The notes: generated by a model not told the origin, from the sequence alone. A stretch of DNA of 64,000 nt from Croceivirga sp. (GCA_028284935.1 JANQQQ010000039.1:528670-592669); one strand, 5' to 3'. Shown: positions 1 to 7,766, numbered from the stretch's first letter. Translations and numbers: made by a program.

Positions 1-40
1 CGGTATTCACTATATTTAATGGATACTAAATCTAAGCAAA

Positions 41-1003
41 ATGACAGACCGTAGAAAATTCATCCAAAATGCCTCTGCTTTGGGTATGGCCTCCCTACTT
101 GGGGCCTGCAACTCACCCCAGCCCAAAGAAACAACTAAAATTGAAGAAAAGAATAATATTAGAAAAAACCCCATTGGGGTTTCCACCTATTCATTTTGGC
201 AGTTTAACGGTCCTAAGGAAGACGTTCCGATTGAAATGTGCATTGAGAAGGCCGCAGCCATGGGTTTTGATGGCATTGAACTGCTATTGGTACAGATGAC
301 TTCGGAAGAGAATAGCTATTTGCAAGACCTAAAGAAGCGCGCCTTCCATGCGGGATTGGACCTCATGGGTTTCAGCACCCACCAAGGTTATGTGTATCCC
401 GAAAAAGAAAAACGTGACGAGAACATTGCCAAAACGATTAGGCAGATAGAACTGGCTTATGCCTTGGGTATACCTACCATGCGATTGAATACCGGACGCT
501 GGGGCACCTCAAAAAACTTTGATGATCTAATGGCCAATAAGGGTATTGAACCCACCCTGGAGGGCTACACGGATGAAGATGGTTTCAAATGGGTGATTGA
601 TTCCATTACGGAATGCATTCCAACCGCGGAGAAATGTGGTGTGGTCCTCGGACTGGAGAACCATTGGGGGCTTGGACGTACCGCTGAAGGCGTTAAGCGA
701 ATTGTGGACGCCATAGGCAGTCCTTGGCTACAAATGACTTTGGATACTGGGAATTTTTTGGAAAATCGTGAAGAACAGCTGAAACTAATGGCCCCTCAGA
801 CCTACCTTGTTCAAGCCAAAACCTACTATGGGGGCGGTAAATGGTATTCATTGGATATAGATTACCCCGCCATTGGCCAAATGATGCGGGATGTGGGATA
901 CAAAGGGTGGATATCGCTTGAGTTTGAAGGGGTGGAGTCACCGGATACGGCGGTACCCAAAAGCTTGGAAGTATTGAGGGATGCTTTTTACTACAAGGTT
1001 TAA
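41..1003 (+). CDS. Exported sugar phosphate isomerase/epimerase-like TIM-barrel protein
   Basis: 320 aa. The N-terminus has a twin-arginine-like motif (RRKFIQ) followed by a lipobox ending LLGAC (Cys23), so the protein is probably exported folded and lipidated. The body matches the xylose-isomerase-like TIM barrel family (AP endonuclease 2 superfamily). Likely metal ligands sit in GLENHWGL, TLDTGNF and SLEFEG, the Glu/Asp pattern expected near the ends of barrel strands. Bacteroidota carry many such periplasmic proteins near sugar catabolic genes, and the substrate cannot be read from sequence. It converges on the PaiB-like gene with 24 bases between stops. The family is secure; the reaction (isomerase, epimerase or dehydratase-like) is open. 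Confidence 0.85.
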   Translation: MTDRRKFIQNASALGMASLLGACNSPQPKETTKIEEKNNIRKNPIGVSTYSFWQFNGPKEDVPIEMCIEKAAAMGFDGIELLLVQMTSEENSYLQDLKKRAFHAGLDLMGFSTHQGYVYPEKEKRDENIAKTIRQIELAYALGIPTMRLNTGRWGTSKNFDDLMANKGIEPTLEGYTDEDGFKWVIDSITECIPTAEKCGVVLGLENHWGLGRTAEGVKRIVDAIGSPWLQMTLDTGNFLENREEQLKLMAPQTYLVQAKTYYGGGKWYSLDIDYPAIGQMMRDVGYKGWISLEFEGVESPDTAVPKSLEVLRDAFYYKV

Positions 1004-1027
1004 CCGCAGCTCTTTACGTAGTACCAG

Positions 1028-1642
1028 TTAAAGTTTTACTTTTTTCATTGCGGCCGCAATGCCCATGGAATTTGAATCCCCTACTTTTTTCAATTCGTTC
1101 AGAATGTTGTGATAATCCGTTTCGTCCCTATTTTGGGAAAGCTTGTAAGCTCCTTGAATTTCATGGATTTTGATTGAAAAACCTACAATTCCGTGCCTCT
1201 GCTTCAACGTTCTACTGGACATTTTCTCCATGGAGACAGGGTTTTCTGAATATTGTTCATACTTGTCAATCAGTTTTTTTAAAGATTCAAGTAATTCCTT
1301 TCCTTCAATGACTTTCACTTTTCCATATATGTGCACGGCAACGTAGTTCCGAGTTGGGACATTTTCCTTTTGATACCAAGAAGATGAAATATAACTATAT
1401 GGACCGTTAAAAATAGCCAATACCTCCTGGTTGTCCTTTAGGTTTTTTGATTGTGGGTTGGCTTTGGCAAGATGCCCCACCAAAATGTCTTCTCCATGTT
1501 CATCCTGATCAAGTTCCATTGGAATATGGGTCCCTGAGATTTTTCCATCAACTTGACTTATTAAAATTCCAAAACTGTTTTCCTTCAGAAACGTTTTTAC
1601 TTCAGCTATGTTTTTGTTTTGATAGAAGCTCGGAATGTACAT
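1028..1642 (-). CDS. PaiB-type FMN-binding split-barrel protein
   Basis: 204 aa from the ATG that begins MYIPSFY. A longer frame exists, to 1735, but its extra 31 residues are low-complexity and overlap a boundary repeat. The start at MYIPSFY, conserved family motifs such as GHLAKANPQ, IFNGPYSYISSSWY and PTRNYVAVHIYG, and the length all fit the PaiB/FMN-binding negative transcriptional regulator family, which adopts a flavin-reductase-like split barrel. In Bacillus, paiB lies beside the polyamine acetyltransferase gene paiA and lowers sporulation and protease expression. Here a PaiA-like gene lies about 5.6 kb away (7230-7766) on the same strand. The molecular role (regulator or flavin/heme enzyme) is unsettled for the family. 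Confidence 0.85.
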   Translation of the reverse strand: MYIPSFYQNKNIAEVKTFLKENSFGILISQVDGKISGTHIPMELDQDEHGEDILVGHLAKANPQSKNLKDNQEVLAIFNGPYSYISSSWYQKENVPTRNYVAVHIYGKVKVIEGKELLESLKKLIDKYEQYSENPVSMEKMSSRTLKQRHGIVGFSIKIHEIQGAYKLSQNRDETDYHNILNELKKVGDSNSMGIAAAMKKVKL

Positions 1643-1675
1643 ACGGTTTTTATTAGATTGTTCACCAGGATTTCC

Positions 1676-1687
1676 GCTATGATTTGT
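1676..1687. repeat. Boundary repeat copy (AAATCATAGCGG, minus strand)
   Basis: The minus strand reads AAATCATAGCGG just upstream of the PaiB-like start. The same 12-mer recurs at about 4731-4742, and a close variant lies near 3443-3454. All three fall at gene boundaries. This copy is the most diverged of the set outside the core. Confidence 0.4.
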
Positions 1688-1759
1688 GGCAGAACAGAAA
1701 TGCTTGGCATTTCCAAATGCCCAGATGCAATCCAAGTCAATTTTACTTTAGTGATTCCA

Positions 1760-2248
1760 TCATTTTTCTGACCTTTTGTAGGTAGCTTCACCAAAGAGGG
1801 CATAGCTACCGCCTTTAAGGACAAAATCTTGAACACTTATGTGGTTCAAATTGTCAATGGAGTAAATGGTTTTTCCCCTTTCTGAAGAGGCATCTCCCCA
1901 TAAGACGGTCATGGAGTTTTCGCTAATTTCCAATGTCAAAGGGAGCATGATCCCCCTGGAGTCAAACCAATACCCGGTATTTTGCATCAACCGGTAATAG
2001 GCATGGGCATTCATTTCCCTGTCCACCCCGGATTTGTCCTTAAAACTGTTCTTAAAGGTAAGCTTGACGAATTTGGAACTAAGGGCATTCTCCCATTTCA
2101 TATGGAAGGAAGCTTCTTGGTTAAACAACGTTCCCTTCCCTTGCCAGTTGCCAATAACGGCTTTAACAAAACTTTCGGAAGTTTGGGCGACTGTTTTTCC
2201 TGCAATAAGCAGTGACGCTGCCAGTAAAAGAAATATTCTTTTGTTCAT
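1760..2248 (-). CDS. Exported protein of unknown function, possibly lipocalin-like
   Basis: 162 aa from the ATG that begins MNKRIFLLLAAS, which gives a clean signal peptide ending near TVAQ; an upstream in-frame ATG at 2266 would add six residues. The mature part starts with a GNWQGKG motif and continues as alternating beta-type segments (HMKWENAL, FVKLTFKN, AYYRLMQNTGYW, TVLWGDASS), a pattern seen in secreted DUF1579-like or lipocalin-like barrels. No catalytic motif is visible. It precedes the PaiB-like gene on the same strand by 118 bases, with a boundary repeat between, so co-transcription is doubtful. I do not recognise a specific function. Confidence 0.75.
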   Translation of the reverse strand: MNKRIFLLLAASLLIAGKTVAQTSESFVKAVIGNWQGKGTLFNQEASFHMKWENALSSKFVKLTFKNSFKDKSGVDREMNAHAYYRLMQNTGYWFDSRGIMLPLTLEISENSMTVLWGDASSERGKTIYSIDNLNHISVQDFVLKGGSYALFGEATYKRSEK

Positions 2249-2437
2249 GATATAATTTGCATCCAATGATGTCGGTTATTATTTCGATGCAGACATTTCA
2301 GGTGGGCTGAGCTTGTCGAATCCATGAAAATATCCACCCGAGTTTAAAGATACTTGATTTCGGGAAATTCGGTCTGTGCTGTGCGCCCTAAAACATTGAA
2401 TTTCAGACAGCAAAAGATTTTACATCACCATTATTAT

Positions 2438-2842
2438 TTAGCCTAGATTTGCTATTATATTTTCAACTACTTCTTTTCTATAATCCGTGGCTTTTTGAAC
2501 GAACTCGTTAGTGACGGCAAGTCCTTCCTCATGTTTGGCGGACCATAAAATAAATTCAACCAAAATCGGTATTAAGCCCCTTCCTTTTTCTGTTAATGAA
2601 TACTCTTTTTGGGTTTTTAATTTCTCGTAAACCTTGGATGCAATAAGTCCTGCATTTTCCAACTTTTTTAGTCTATCAGACAAAATGTTTGTGGCTATTT
2701 TTTCTTTTGATTGGAGGAACTCTTTATAAAACCTTTTTTGATCAAAGACAAGATCTCTGATGATCAGCAAACTCCACTTGTCTCCAAATAAGTCCAGGGC
2801 AAAACTTATGGGACAGTCGGAACGATTCATTTTTTTTTCCAT
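2438..2842 (-). CDS. HxlR-family winged-helix transcriptional regulator
   Basis: 134 aa from the ATG at 2842. A GTG six bases earlier lies inside an inverted repeat and is less likely. The N-terminal cysteine (SDCPISFALDLFGDKWS), the helix pair LIIRDL...FLQSKEKIATNILSDRLKKLE and the wing KEYSLTEKGRGLIPIL are typical of HxlR/DUF24 regulators. These act as dimers that sense electrophiles or redox state, often through that first cysteine. It diverges from the SnoaL-like gene across 75 bases that hold two perfect ACTTGC-N5-GCAAGT dyads, so it most likely represses that neighbour and itself. Confidence 0.92.
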   Translation of the reverse strand: MEKKMNRSDCPISFALDLFGDKWSLLIIRDLVFDQKRFYKEFLQSKEKIATNILSDRLKKLENAGLIASKVYEKLKTQKEYSLTEKGRGLIPILVEFILWSAKHEEGLAVTNEFVQKATDYRKEVVENIIANLG

Positions 2843-2846
2843 TATC

Positions 2847-2863
2847 ACTTGCTTTTTGCAAGT
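2847..2863. promoter_or_regulatory. HxlR operator candidate 1 (ACTTGC-N5-GCAAGT)
   Basis: Perfect 6+6 inverted repeat with a 5-base centre, just upstream of the hxlR-like ATG. It contains the TTG (2849-2851) that lies 19 bases before the TACATTTG box of the divergent promoter, so a bound protein would cover the -33 element. Confidence 0.7.
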
Positions 2864-2878
2864 AAGTTATTACATTTG
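2849..2878 (+). promoter_or_regulatory. Bacteroidota-type promoter for the SnoaL-like gene
   Basis: TTG at 2849-2851 and TACATTTG at 2871-2878 match the -33/-7 consensus (TTG, then TAnnTTTG) of Bacteroidota with 19-base spacing. Transcription would start near 2884, inside the second operator dyad, about 34 bases before the ATG at 2918. Confidence 0.65.
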
Positions 2879-2881
2879 CTT

Positions 2882-2898
2882 ACTTGCATTATGCAAGT
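2882..2898. promoter_or_regulatory. HxlR operator candidate 2 (ACTTGC-N5-GCAAGT)
   Basis: Second perfect copy with the same half-sites as the first, 35 bases centre to centre. It overlaps the predicted transcription start of the divergent gene. The inner arms of the two copies also pair with each other (GCAAGTAAG and CTTACTTGC), so the whole interval is symmetrical. Confidence 0.7.
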
Positions 2899-2917
2899 TA
2901 ATGCAAATACTTAAAGA

Positions 2918-3397
2918 ATGGAAACTTTCGAGATTAACCTAGACCGTTTTAAAAAAGAAACCTGGACAGCGCAAGAATGTGAAAACGCAGCAGTTGTTGT
3001 GGATTTTGTGCAGAACATTATGAATAACCATAATTTTGAATACATCAGTAAGAAGTATGGTGCCCACAAATACAGGCAACACAATCAAAGTATGACAGAC
3101 GGCGTAACAGGTGTACTTGAGGTGGTGTCAAATTTTGCCAAACGCTACCCAGACTATGCATATGATGTTAAGCACTTGTATGTAGATGGTTCGTTTGTGA
3201 TTCTTCATTCCCATGCCACCAACAATAAGAAGCATAGGGGCAATCCCAAGAAGGGTCTTAATATCATGGACGTTTGGAAAGTGGAAGAAGGGGAGATCAC
3301 CGAACATTGGGATGCCGTTCAACCTATTCATGGTTCGATGCGATTTCTGTTTTGGATGATAGGAGGTAAGTTCCGAAATAGCAATACCTACTTCTAA
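2918..3397 (+). CDS. SnoaL-like (NTF2-fold) protein
   Basis: 159 aa with no signal peptide. The pattern (N-terminal helices with FVQNIMNNHNFEYI, then YRQHNQSMTDGVTGVLEVV, LYVDGSFVILHSHAT and VWKVEEGEITEHWDAVQPI) fits the SnoaL-like polyketide-cyclase/NTF2 fold, a small cone-shaped barrel used by isomerases, hydrolases and many proteins of unknown role. His residues in YRQHN, LHSHAT and TEHWD could line the pocket. The gene is divergent from, and probably controlled by, the HxlR regulator, so its product may handle a reactive small molecule that the regulator senses; that is inference. Confidence 0.8.
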   Translation: METFEINLDRFKKETWTAQECENAAVVVDFVQNIMNNHNFEYISKKYGAHKYRQHNQSMTDGVTGVLEVVSNFAKRYPDYAYDVKHLYVDGSFVILHSHATNNKKHRGNPKKGLNIMDVWKVEEGEITEHWDAVQPIHGSMRFLFWMIGGKFRNSNTYF

Positions 3398-3430
3398 CCG
3401 GAGTACCTTGGTCATTTACTTTTGGTTATG

Positions 3431-3456
3431 AACAACGGTCTCAGCTATGATTTCGG
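3431..3456. repeat. Cassette-boundary repeat A
   Basis: The + strand contains ACAACGGTCTCAGCTATG followed by ATTTCG, between the convergent ends of the SnoaL-like and DJ-1-like genes. It matches the copy at 4721-4743 with one substitution and one single-base gap. On the minus strand it reads as a CCGTTGT-type core, as at the other boundaries. Confidence 0.55.
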
Positions 3457-3460
3457 CTTA

Positions 3461-4036
3461 TCAATCCCATATGCCATTTTTGAACAGTTGATACCACTTC
3501 TGGATCCCATTGGTATCAAATAAGCCAATTGTCTTGAAAATTTCTCTGGAAAATTCAATTGGTGCAATACCGCTAGCAGTAATTATATTTCCATCCGTAA
3601 CTGCCAATGACGTACTATAATTCTTTTCCCCGCGGTATTCCTGAGCAACTTTTTTCAAATACGTTACCTCATTGCTTGTATGTTTTAAATCATCCAATAA
3701 CCCTAACTGTGCTAGAAAGTAGGTTGCAGCACAAATTGCCGCAATTGGTTTGCTTTTTCTAAAAATTTCTTTTGTAAGTCCTATGATTTCTGGATTTCCT
3801 CTTTCCTCCCAAGCTGTACCCCCCGGTAGGACCAGCATGTCCAATTCGTCAATTTTCAGTTGATGAAGTGCCGCACTTGGTTTAATTTCCAATCCTCCCA
3901 TGGAATTGATGGTATTCCCATCTTTTGAGAAATAAATCAAATCAAATAATTGGTTCTTATGTATTTCTGGGGTGAGATAGGCTATTTCCCAATCTGAAAA
4001 TCCATCAAATAGAAATACGAATATTTTTTTCTTCAT
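3461..4036 (-). CDS. DJ-1/PfpI family protein (class I glutamine-amidotransferase-like)
   Basis: 191 aa. A Rossmann-like N-terminus (KKIFVFLFDGFSDWE) leads to LPGGTAWEERG and the nucleophile elbow IAAICAATYFLA with Cys102. Glu17 is placed to hydrogen-bond that cysteine as in DJ-1 relatives. The length fits the single-domain YajL/PfpI/DJ-1 group, whose reported activities include deglycase or glyoxalase action, protease action and chaperoning. It sits alone between two boundary repeats (3431-3456 and about 4075-4100), which suggests a one-gene unit rather than part of an operon. The exact substrate is unknown. Confidence 0.88.
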   Translation of the reverse strand: MKKKIFVFLFDGFSDWEIAYLTPEIHKNQLFDLIYFSKDGNTINSMGGLEIKPSAALHQLKIDELDMLVLPGGTAWEERGNPEIIGLTKEIFRKSKPIAAICAATYFLAQLGLLDDLKHTSNEVTYLKKVAQEYRGEKNYSTSLAVTDGNIITASGIAPIEFSREIFKTIGLFDTNGIQKWYQLFKNGIWD

Positions 4037-4073
4037 ATGTAGCCTCTTCGAGTTAATGCATGATTTTTAGGTT

Positions 4074-4100
4074 GATACATAACGGTTTAGCTAAACTGCG
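4074..4100. repeat. Cassette-boundary repeat B (diverged)
   Basis: The + strand has ACATAACGGTTTAGCTAAAC between the DJ-1-like start and the methyltransferase stop. It keeps the AACGGT core and the GCTA step seen in the copies at 3431 and 4721. A short inverted repeat (GTTTAGCTAAAC) is present inside it. Confidence 0.4.
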
Positions 4101-4108
4101 TTTTAATG

Positions 4109-4702
4109 CTATTTAGGTTTTGTTGTAGTACCACATTTTTTCGTTCCAATAAGTAGCAGAGAATCTCCATCTTCAAATTCAGCATATTCCTCAATCATCA
4201 TAATTTCAAAGTGAGGTTTAAAAAATTCCTTCAATGAACTTTTGGTGTGATAATTCACGAAAAGACCTTTAAAAAGTTCTGAGCCTTCTCCATTCCAAAA
4301 AGAATGACAGATAATTCCATCAGTGTTTAAAATATCATGCTGCCTCTTAATGGAATCAACTAATTCATTGTCTTTAAGGTGATGCATTACTTTATTTGAA
4401 TAGATACCGTCAAACTTATGGTCTGTAATAATGGTAATGGCGTCTAATTCCATGAAACGCCCTTCAGGATTAGAAGTAATGAGATGACTAAGAAACTCAG
4501 ATGAATTATCTGATCCCACTACTTCATAATATTCGCTTAATATTTTCCAATCAGTTCCAGGACCAGTACCAATTTCAAGTAGGGATGATTTTAATGGTAG
4601 AAAGCTCTTAAGCTTTTTAATCAATTCACCTCCATCTACACCCTTTGCCAACCTGATGTACTCATCTACCGACTCTTTAGTTTTATAATAATCTCCTGTC
4701 AT
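4109..4702 (-). CDS. Class I SAM-dependent methyltransferase
   Basis: 197 aa. Motif I of the Rossmann-fold methyltransferases is clear at residues 42-52 (LEIGTGPGTDW), followed by the acidic second strand (EVVGSDNS), the DGIYSNKVMHHL strand-4 region and a LNTDGIICHSFWN segment. There is no DNA- or RNA-binding extension and no signal peptide, so a cytosolic small-molecule methyltransferase is most likely. It is flanked on both sides by copies of the boundary repeat and has no operon partner. The C-terminal GTKKCGTTTKPK tail is short and uninformative. Confidence 0.85.
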   Translation of the reverse strand: MTGDYYKTKESVDEYIRLAKGVDGGELIKKLKSFLPLKSSLLEIGTGPGTDWKILSEYYEVVGSDNSSEFLSHLITSNPEGRFMELDAITIITDHKFDGIYSNKVMHHLKDNELVDSIKRQHDILNTDGIICHSFWNGEGSELFKGLFVNYHTKSSLKEFFKPHFEIMMIEEYAEFEDGDSLLLIGTKKCGTTTKPK

Positions 4703-4720
4703 TATTGTTTTCTGTGCACC

Positions 4721-4743
4721 ACAACGGTCCCGCTATGATTTCG
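4721..4743. repeat. Cassette-boundary repeat C
   Basis: The + strand contains ACAACGGTCCCGCTATG followed by ATTTCG just upstream of the methyltransferase start (4702). It is nearly identical to the copy at 3431-3456 and shares 12 bases with the one at 1676. Confidence 0.55.
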
Positions 4744-4880
4744 TTATTGCCTCCGACAATCCTGATTTTACCGAAGGGGAGAGGAAGGCACTGTTGAATT
4801 TGTTTCCGAGGTTTGTTTGTTGGACGTTTAATTTAATTAAAAACATTGGGGTTATAGGGTAGCGATGAATTATAGCTATC

Positions 4881-5447
4881 TTAAGTTTGGAACTGACTAA
4901 ATTCAATTAATAAACCAGAAAGAACAAAAGAGGGGATCAAGGCAATATAGCCCTTGGAACTTACGATTCCGTCAACATTGATGGAATTGTATTCTTTTAT
5001 AATTTCTATATAAGGTTTTTCGGAGCGTTCGCTGATTTCTATACCATATTGCCTGAACCATTTTCCGTTCTCTTCATATTCATCTTTACGAAGCACCATA
5101 ATCTGGTCATTCTTATTTTGGTCAAACGTTAACATTTGGTAGGTTCCTTGATTGTCTTTATCAAACATCAATCCACCAACTTCATCACCTTCACTATTAA
5201 AAAAGAGGAGGCCAGGTGTATTCCGTTCAGTTTTTTCTGGATTGATCACTTCTCCATTGGTGGTAGCTAAGGCCTGATCTTTTGGATTACTTAGCACGAT
5301 AAATCTATTCCCATTCTCTCCAACAATATCTATTCGCTCAGCCGTAAGCCTTTTAAAATGAATGTTTTCCTTTTTCGACTGATTATAGAGCAAATGAGCA
5401 ATTATACCTACTAAAAGAACTAAATTAATCAGTGAGAGTTTTTTCAT
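4881..5447 (-). CDS. Membrane-anchored protein of unknown function
   Basis: 188 aa from the ATG that begins MKKLSLINLV; another ATG two codons upstream is possible. One N-terminal hydrophobic helix (residues 4-22) is followed by a soluble, beta-rich part with FKRLTAERIDIVGENGNRF, GLLFFNSEGDEVGGLMF and NKNDQIMVLRKDEYEENG. I recall similar short proteins of unknown role from other Bacteroidota, but I cannot name a family with certainty. The last 20 residues are hydrophobic and unlike the rest, which may reflect replacement of the 3' end where the gene meets a boundary region. It has its own promoter-like box at 5541-5548. Confidence 0.65.
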   Translation of the reverse strand: MKKLSLINLVLLVGIIAHLLYNQSKKENIHFKRLTAERIDIVGENGNRFIVLSNPKDQALATTNGEVINPEKTERNTPGLLFFNSEGDEVGGLMFDKDNQGTYQMLTFDQNKNDQIMVLRKDEYEENGKWFRQYGIEISERSEKPYIEIIKEYNSINVDGIVSSKGYIALIPSFVLSGLLIEFSQFQT

Positions 5448-5540
5448 TACCATCTTTTTTGGTCTTTATCAAGAGGTTAATCATCTATTTATGGTTACCA
5501 ACGCGTGCTTTCCTTCAAAGGCGCAAGGTGAGAAGTGCAG

Positions 5541-5548
5541 CAAATTTA
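5541..5548 (-). promoter_or_regulatory. Promoter -7 box for the gene at 4881-5447
   Basis: The minus strand reads TAAATTTG, a perfect TAnnTTTG box, about 95 bases upstream of the start codon. No clear TTG was seen at -33. The 215-base gap 5454-5668 otherwise holds only a GCGTTGGTAACC stretch (minus strand, around 5500) that resembles the AACGGT cores of the boundary repeats. Confidence 0.45.
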
Positions 5549-5668
5549 AAGAATATAGGAAAACGATTTATTGATGTTACTTAAATGCAAACCACCCGCC
5601 TTCATAATTGATTAAGTTATATCGTGGCAAAGTACTTCTCTAGTTCGATTTTTGTAACAATTTGTTTT

Positions 5669-6619
5669 CTAGTATTTTACCGTCAAAGATTTCATTACGG
5701 TGTTCGATTTAATTTGTACCAGTTGACCCAATAGTCTCGTTTTTTCCAACAAGTCTGACTGCCCAATTTCATCCGAAATCCTAGCCATTTCTAAATTTAG
5801 ACTTTCTATTTCTGTTTTTCTCTTAGACAGAATATCCATGTAAGTTGAAATCAGTTGTCCATTTGATTTTTGACTTATCAAAACCAAGTTTTCCAGTATT
5901 TCGCTTTCATCAAGAGAAACATTCTTCTCTCTGGCAAGCATAACACATTCTCCAATAATATCCCTTGCCAAATTTTTTGCCCCTGGGTCTCTATAAAAAA
6001 TTCCATTGTCCACTTCTAAGAGGGGACAAATTGTATTGAATACGCAATTGACTATTGTCTTTTTCCAAACATACTCCACGATATTCGGCTCACTTCGAAA
6101 TTCAAACTGTGGTGTACTAATTTCATTAATCAAATCTTTAAGTCGTTTATTGTTTCCTTTGGCACTACCAATGGGGGAGGCGCTAACTGTTTTAAAGGAA
6201 ACTTCATTATCTCCAGTAACTTGACTCGTGGAGAACAAAACGCAACGAAAAGTGTTACGGAAATTATTAAAAGGACGTTCTATATTAAGCCCGTTCTGAA
6301 GCAATACAACAAGAAAACTACCCCTTATAGCCGCAAGTTTTTCGGCAATGTACATGTTCGCAAATGTCTTGGTTGCTACAAGGACGACTCCGTTAATTAC
6401 TGAAATATTACTAAACGTGGAGGTGGTAATTTCCTGCTCAAAAGTCTCACCATCCCCAATAACCGTAATTTTTTTTTTGAATTCCGGAAGATGATCAACG
6501 CTCCCTCTTACTAGGGTTACATTTTTGTTATTAAGTTTTAAAAAAACCGCGAGTGCTTTACCGATGGCCCCAGAGCCAATAATGTAAATATCAGTTTTCT
6601 CTGTATCATCCGTTTTCAT
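5669..6619 (-). CDS. Ketopantoate reductase family protein (2-dehydropantoate 2-reductase-like)
   Basis: 316 aa. The N-terminal Rossmann fold has the dinucleotide loop GSGAIG (15-20). The C-terminal helical domain has the expected catalytic lysine region, VWKKTIVN (Lys186/187, Asn191), and the acidic motif RKTEIESLN (Glu270). These match the ApbA/PanE family, which reduces ketopantoate to pantoate with NADPH in coenzyme A synthesis. Bacteria often carry extra members with other 2-oxo-acid substrates. The gene is isolated in an accessory block and not beside panB or panC, so a paralogue with a different substrate is possible. The second half of the protein is lysine- and glutamate-rich but complete. 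Confidence 0.82.
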   Translation of the reverse strand: MKTDDTEKTDIYIIGSGAIGKALAVFLKLNNKNVTLVRGSVDHLPEFKKKITVIGDGETFEQEITTSTFSNISVINGVVLVATKTFANMYIAEKLAAIRGSFLVVLLQNGLNIERPFNNFRNTFRCVLFSTSQVTGDNEVSFKTVSASPIGSAKGNNKRLKDLINEISTPQFEFRSEPNIVEYVWKKTIVNCVFNTICPLLEVDNGIFYRDPGAKNLARDIIGECVMLAREKNVSLDESEILENLVLISQKSNGQLISTYMDILSKRKTEIESLNLEMARISDEIGQSDLLEKTRLLGQLVQIKSNTVMKSLTVKY

Positions 6620-6701
6620 AATCGTAAATTGAAATTGATGTACTTGGATTGACTACTAATTGAAGTCTCGATTGACCATTTCATGAGTGCTGTTGTTCAT
6701 T

Positions 6702-7118
6702 TTATTTGCCATTGTAGCTTTCCAAAACTTCACGTAGTTTTGAGGGGACCTTAACAGGCCGCTTAGTTTTGGGGTCGATGCATACTTGTGTTAATTCAGC
6801 AGTGAACACCTTATCATTCAATACAGATCCATCAACGAAAAAAACAAATGAACTTATTCGTATTTCCTTGAGGTATACCCTAATCTCAACTTGATCATCC
6901 CACACCATCGGTTGAAGAAGCTCAATATTAAGGGAACGGGTTGGGGGTAAAACTCCCAGACTCATCATACTTTTCTCCGCTGGAGCACCAAAACACAAGG
7001 AAATAAAATCCAAGATTGCTTCAACTACAAAATACCCTATTCTTGGTGTATATAGCATGCCTCCGGGATCGCAGTCTCCAAAGCGCACTTTTCTTGTTAT
7101 AACAAATTCCTTACTCAT
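6702..7118 (-). CDS. 4HBT-family acyl-CoA thioesterase (YbgC-like)
   Basis: 138 aa, the usual size for a single hot-dog domain. The N-terminus shows VRFGDCDPGGMLYTPRIGYF, where Asp17 matches the catalytic aspartate of the YbgC/4-hydroxybenzoyl-CoA thioesterase branch. Later segments SLNIELLQPMVWDDQVEIRV and FFVDGSVLNDKVFTAELTQV complete the hot-dog beta sheet. It probably hydrolyses an acyl-CoA in the cytosol. The gene stands alone, with gaps of 82 and 111 bases to its neighbours. Confidence 0.85.
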   Translation of the reverse strand: MSKEFVITRKVRFGDCDPGGMLYTPRIGYFVVEAILDFISLCFGAPAEKSMMSLGVLPPTRSLNIELLQPMVWDDQVEIRVYLKEIRISSFVFFVDGSVLNDKVFTAELTQVCIDPKTKRPVKVPSKLREVLESYNGK

Positions 7119-7229
7119 ATTTTGCCATGGAATTTAGAAACCATTCGCAGGTCTTTTGGTAATGGGCATATTCGTAACCTTTATTGGATTGGGAACTACT
7201 TATCCAAAAACCGATCATCCTATTTGTTG

Positions 7230-7766
7230 CTACTTAAGCTTAAGTTTCATCATTAAGTCTGTCTGTTCGTCATTTCCAAGTTTGAATATATGTTTTTGAA
7301 ATACAGAGAATCCATTTTTTTCATAAAACCGAATAGCCCTTGGGTTTTTTTCCCAAACGCCCAACCACAGGTACGCCAGATTTTTCTCGTTCGCTATTTC
7401 CATCGCCTTTTTGAAAAGAAGTTGCCCCACTTTTTTCCCATGAAACTCCTTGAGCACATAAATACGTTCTATTTCGAGTGCAGTTTCATCTTTTATTTCG
7501 GTTTGTGATTGACCCACGTTCACCTTTAAGTACCCAATGATTCTTTTATCAAGTACGGCGAAGTAAAATTGTACATTTGGGTCCATGAGTTCCGCTTTCA
7601 ACTTTTTATTTGAAAATTGATCCTCTAAATATTTGACCATATCTTCCTCTTTGTTGTCAGAAGCGAACGTCTCTGCAAAAGTCAATTTCGCAAGTTCTGC
7701 CAATTTCTCAATATCTTGAAGGGCTGTCTTGGTTATTTCCGTTTTCATCTTTATCTGTGCATTCAT
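7230..7766 (-). CDS. PaiA-like GNAT N-acetyltransferase (probable polyamine acetyltransferase)
   Basis: 178 aa. The GNAT fold is clear: IIGYLKVNVG (77-86) as strand 4, EIERIYVLKEFHGKKVGQLL (98-117) as the acetyl-CoA binding motif A with a degenerate loop, YLWLGVWEKNPRAIRFYEKN as motif B, and GNDEQTDLMMK at the end. These segments closely resemble Bacillus PaiA, a spermidine/spermine N-acetyltransferase. The substrate is inferred from that similarity. A PaiB-like gene is 5.6 kb away rather than adjacent. Two starts six codons apart are possible (7766 or 7748). Confidence 0.85.
   Translation of the reverse strand: MNAQIKMKTEITKTALQDIEKLAELAKLTFAETFASDNKEEDMVKYLEDQFSNKKLKAELMDPNVQFYFAVLDKRIIGYLKVNVGQSQTEIKDETALEIERIYVLKEFHGKKVGQLLFKKAMEIANEKNLAYLWLGVWEKNPRAIRFYEKNGFSVFQKHIFKLGNDEQTDLMMKLKLK

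Noticed and set aside
1643..1735. Longer N-terminus for the PaiB-like protein
   Set aside because: The family starts at the MYIPxxY motif, and the extra stretch includes the boundary repeat.
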